From: Aequorivita sp.
GTDB lineage: Bacteria > Bacteroidota > Bacteroidia > Flavobacteriales > Flavobacteriaceae
Length of the DNA: 64,000 nt
Direction of reading: 5' to 3'
Assembly (NCBI GenBank): GCA_024637015.1
Contig: JAGXGE010000032.1
Span: 1 to 64,000 of the forward strand
Shown: piece after piece, positions 61,709-64,000 of the stretch
Numbering within the stretch: the stretch's first letter is position 1
How the letters are laid out: each line of letters begins with the position of its first letter
Position numbers and translations under genes: made by a program
The notes under the pieces: model-generated
What the model saw: the letters and a program-made list of their open reading frames with translations, nothing else
Told to the model about the DNA's origin: nothing
Database searches by the model: none

Positions 61709-63109
61709 TTAATTGTTTGGATTGAAAAGAGCTGGGTCGATTGTTGGGTTTACTTTTATTTCTGAGTATTCGGTAACGGTTGTTGATGGAGTTACTGCTC
61801 CAGCTATAGTTATTAACATTGTCATATCTTGTTTAAAAGAAAACAATACACCATTAACAGGACGGTAATCAGAATAAATTGTTTTAGAATTGACAATGCT
61901 GTTTCCGTAATTACTTTTGGAAGAGGTTGATTCAAGGACGGTTTCTTCATAATACAGCAAACCGGTACTTACATCATAATATTTAGTTGATTTATAGTTC
62001 ATTATTCCTGATTCATCTCTTTTCAGTTCTAGTTCTGGAAAATCAATTACATAACAATCTTTTTTATCTATATTTTTTACACCCAAATATTTCATGCTTA
62101 AGTTATTCGTTAAAACCCCAAATTCAGGGATATAGCTCACTCCTTTTCCCTCATTGTAGCTAACATTGGTACCCGGTTTTAAAATCCATTGGGAGTTTGG
62201 TTTGTCTTTTTGATATAATTTATTGTTAAGTATCAGAACATATAGGTTGGTGCCCGAAACCTTTATTTTAGTATATTGATTGATTGGGGACGCATAAAGT
62301 AACTCTCTATTGGTTTTGGAATCCATTTTTATTCCGCTCGCTTTCATTTTCATAGTCATGGTTTCGTTCTTAAAAAGAGTTTTTATCTCCATTATCTTTT
62401 CCTGTCCCCCAATGGCATCCAGATAATTTGCAATTACTTGTTCTGCTGTTATTTCATTTGGATTTTCAACTTCTTCAATTTTCTTAACTACAATTGTTTT
62501 TCCATTGCCACGATTCCAACCAATTTCAATGGCGTTTAATCGGTCCTGTTTTGCAGGGTGGGTAGCGGAAGCTTCATCTGGCAATAACTTGCTTACCGCG
62601 CTTTGGGCATCGGCCAGACTACAACCCATACGTGCTAACACAAATCCCGAAAATTCATCGGCCTGCAATTCTACCTTATGGTTGCTCCCTCCACCTTTTA
62701 GTGTATGTCCGTTTAGGTGATGTCCAACTTCGTGGGCCAATATGCTGGTCAAGCCCCAGTCGGTACCTGTAGAGGCAGATACTTTTGTAAAAAAAGCCTC
62801 ATCATACAGAATATATCTATCAATATCGCCCCCTTCCAGAGGCATGGTTACCGCAAGGGCATTGTTAATGTTGTCGCATTCCTCTATCAGGAAATTTCGA
62901 AACAAACCAACCTTGTCCAAGATATTATCTACCACCACCGTAGCTTGTCTTGTATCGTTGATAGAAGTGGTTGCGCCTTGCAGATTGCAGGCAGAGGTAA
63001 CTTCTTCAACGGTTTGGTAGCCTTGATACCCACACATTTTTAACTCTTGGGCCTGAAAGATTTGACTTACCCCAAAAAAAACACTTAAAAAAAGAAATAA
63101 TTTTTTCAT
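61709..63109 (-). CDS. M48-like metalloprotease with LolA-like tail (paralogue F)
   Basis: 467 residues from the ATG at 63109. An upstream in-frame ATG would give a 21-residue polar leader before the signal, so the MKKLFLFLSVFFG start is preferred. The constant block (CGYQGYQTVEEV, LAHEVGHHLNGH, VELQADEFSG) runs to ~220 and a LolA-like tail (MSYNEGKGVSYIPEF-type) completes it. It is the first of the metalloprotease genes in transcription order, with a 94-base gap to the lipoprotein gene. The gap contains no obvious hairpin. Confidence 0.87.
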   Translation of the reverse strand: MKKLFLFLSVFFGVSQIFQAQELKMCGYQGYQTVEEVTSACNLQGATTSINDTRQATVVVDNILDKVGLFRNFLIEECDNINNALAVTMPLEGGDIDRYILYDEAFFTKVSASTGTDWGLTSILAHEVGHHLNGHTLKGGGSNHKVELQADEFSGFVLARMGCSLADAQSAVSKLLPDEASATHPAKQDRLNAIEIGWNRGNGKTIVVKKIEEVENPNEITAEQVIANYLDAIGGQEKIMEIKTLFKNETMTMKMKASGIKMDSKTNRELLYASPINQYTKIKVSGTNLYVLILNNKLYQKDKPNSQWILKPGTNVSYNEGKGVSYIPEFGVLTNNLSMKYLGVKNIDKKDCYVIDFPELELKRDESGIMNYKSTKYYDVSTGLLYYEETVLESTSSKSNYGNSIVNSKTIYSDYRPVNGVLFSFKQDMTMLITIAGAVTPSTTVTEYSEIKVNPTIDPALFNPNN

Positions 63110-63203
63110 ATGTAGATATTTATTTTTTTTATCGGTCACATGCAATTCGCATATCATCATTTGATTTTGCATCCAGTTAACGTTATGCTCATTTCATATT
63201 GAC

Positions 63204-63689
63204 CTATAGATTAATTAAAATGTGATGAAAAGCTTTAGTGACGGGCAAAATCTGCTGGCCTTCCAAATTGATAAAGCCCAAAAGCTGTGCTGTGGGATCG
63301 TACATTAAATTGAGTTGTCCCGAAGTATTCTTAACGATAATCTGTTTAGTAGGCGAAAAAGACGATTGATGGTCTTTGTATAATGACCAATCGTAGGATG
63401 CATCGCTTAAAACAACATTCACAAAATTGCTTGCTGTTTCCTCTTCCAGTTTTTTTTGAAATACTAGTTTATTTGAATATTCGTCTGTAGTGCCTTCAAT
63501 CAAACTATTTTTTATGAAGTAAATAGCTATTTCAGATGAAGAAGAAACCAAGTTGAAGCTAGGCTCCATTAAGAATCCTTCAATTTTGGTGTTTGAAGCT
63601 TTCATTTCGACATCTACAATATCTTTCTGGCATGTACATCCCGCTATGATATAAATGGATAGTACTGTCAATAAATAGTAAAAGCGCAA
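63204..63689 (-). CDS. Small lipoprotein at the head of the protease operon
   Basis: A 161-residue protein with a lipoprotein signal (YIIAGC, Cys18) followed by Thr-Cys. The mature part is mostly beta (SSSEIAIYFIKNSL, QIIVKNTSGQLNLMYD). It ends with a hydrophobic FHHILINL. I do not recognise it. Its start lies 1 base from the stop of the partial gene to the right, so the two are read together. A surface-anchored accessory protein is the simplest view. Confidence 0.7.
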   Translation of the reverse strand: MRFYYLLTVLSIYIIAGCTCQKDIVDVEMKASNTKIEGFLMEPSFNLVSSSSEIAIYFIKNSLIEGTTDEYSNKLVFQKKLEEETASNFVNVVLSDASYDWSLYKDHQSSFSPTKQIIVKNTSGQLNLMYDPTAQLLGFINLEGQQILPVTKAFHHILINL

Positions 63690-63690
63690 A

Positions 63691-64000
63691 TTAGCTGCGT
63701 TTAATGTCCAAAACCATCATTGCCATAGTGCCCTGTTCATATTGGGCAGAAAAGCCCATTTTGTCTTTGCTTAGACTAATGCTTTCCTTATTAATAAGTT
63801 CATCCTTAAAGATGATATAAAGTTTGTCCATCAATTCGCCTTCCATGGTATCCATGCGTTGCTTGACTTCATTGATGTCTATCTTTTTTTCAGAAAAAAT
63901 AACTATTGAAAAATCTGAAGCCACATCGCTGTTCAGGCGGAACCAGTACTTTTCACCGGGCACCAGTACTGAAGTGTTCTCATAAGCTATATATGGGCTA
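63691..64000 (-). CDS. C-terminal part of a protein running off the right edge
   Basis: The frame is open to the right edge. A GTG in the middle is not needed as a start, since the frame continues with SPYIAYENTSVLV before PGEKYWFRLNSD. The visible ~102 residues are alpha/beta (VASDFSIVIFSEKKIDINEV, MDKLYIIFKDELI). The YWFRLNSDVASDF word faintly recalls DUF4384-type domains that accompany caspase-like proteins, but this is too weak to name. It belongs to the same operon. Confidence 0.6.
   Translation of the reverse strand, partial: SPYIAYENTSVLVPGEKYWFRLNSDVASDFSIVIFSEKKIDINEVKQRMDTMEGELMDKLYIIFKDELINKESISLSKDKMGFSAQYEQGTMAMMVLDIKRS

Noticed and set aside
59875-63043. Conserved 92-124-residue open frames on the + strand antisense to the protease genes
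   Set aside because: They look conserved between copies only because the sense protease blocks are nearly identical. They lack starts or promoters and cover catalytic codons of the real genes.

Overview
The window is about 37% G+C by eye and reads as a chromosome segment of a Bacteroidota member, most probably family Flavobacteriaceae. Supporting signs are two proteins with type IX secretion C-terminal sorting domains (PNP...G...I motifs), short lipoproteins with SCxxD-type lipoboxes, Bacteroidota -7 promoter boxes (TAnnTTTG) and the household gene set (methionine-gamma-lyase-type enzyme, Lpd, fatty-acid oxidation operon). No rRNA, tRNA or CRISPR array was recognised.

Layout. (1) 1-1008: end of a secreted T9SS protein and a small lipoprotein. 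(2) 1036-12829: a dense accessory/defence island on the + strand. It holds a GIY-YIG protein, a large type IIG-like restriction-modification enzyme, an HsdR-N-like protein, a membrane-anchored PD-(D/E)XK protein preceded by a truncated copy of its own 5' end, a toxin/Panacea-antitoxin pair, and a compact ubiquitin-like operon: Ubl, E2-like plus E1 fusion, DUF6527-type metal-binding protein and a zinc-ribbon HEPN protein. A decayed gene and an XRE regulator follow. (3) 12830-19700: a repeat-rich zone with only five genes (histidine kinase, small LuxR regulator, two unknown proteins and the XRE gene at its edge). Its gaps are packed with short tandem repeats and at least six copies of a hairpin-bearing dispersed element whose stems vary in sequence but stay complementary. 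(4) 19724-31865: housekeeping genes: a trans-sulfuration enzyme, Lpd, Cu-Zn SOD, hydrolase-OsmC, lipid kinase, App1-type phosphatase, PRC-barrel, vWA/MoxR pair, LysM and fasciclin lipoprotein, separated by clear hairpin terminators. One gene here carries two homopolymer frameshifts. (5) 31939-39649: secreted hydrolases (a broken TolB-amidohydrolase, M1 and M28 peptidases, a propeller protein). (6) 39754-45728: a fatty-acid beta-oxidation operon (acyl-CoA dehydrogenase, thiolase, hydroxyacyl-CoA dehydrogenase/enoyl-CoA hydratase, MarR regulator), with an acyl-CoA ligase at 49676-51451. (7) 45824-52138: SMR exporter, SLC12-like transporter, T9SS leucine-rich protein and a small unknown. (8) 52347-64000: one long minus-strand operon with six paralogous secreted M48-like metalloproteases, a CHASE2 membrane protein and its partner, a lipoprotein and a gene running off the right edge.

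The two most interesting systems are the Ubl/E1-E2/DUF6527/HEPN operon in the island and the CHASE2-plus-six-metalloprotease operon. The latter shows a near-constant protease module joined to variable C-terminal domains and has no characterised counterpart that I know of. Two genes (27078-27736 and 31939-35229) are interrupted by single-base homopolymer changes. These could be sequencing errors, although one in-frame TGG-to-TGA change is not of that type.
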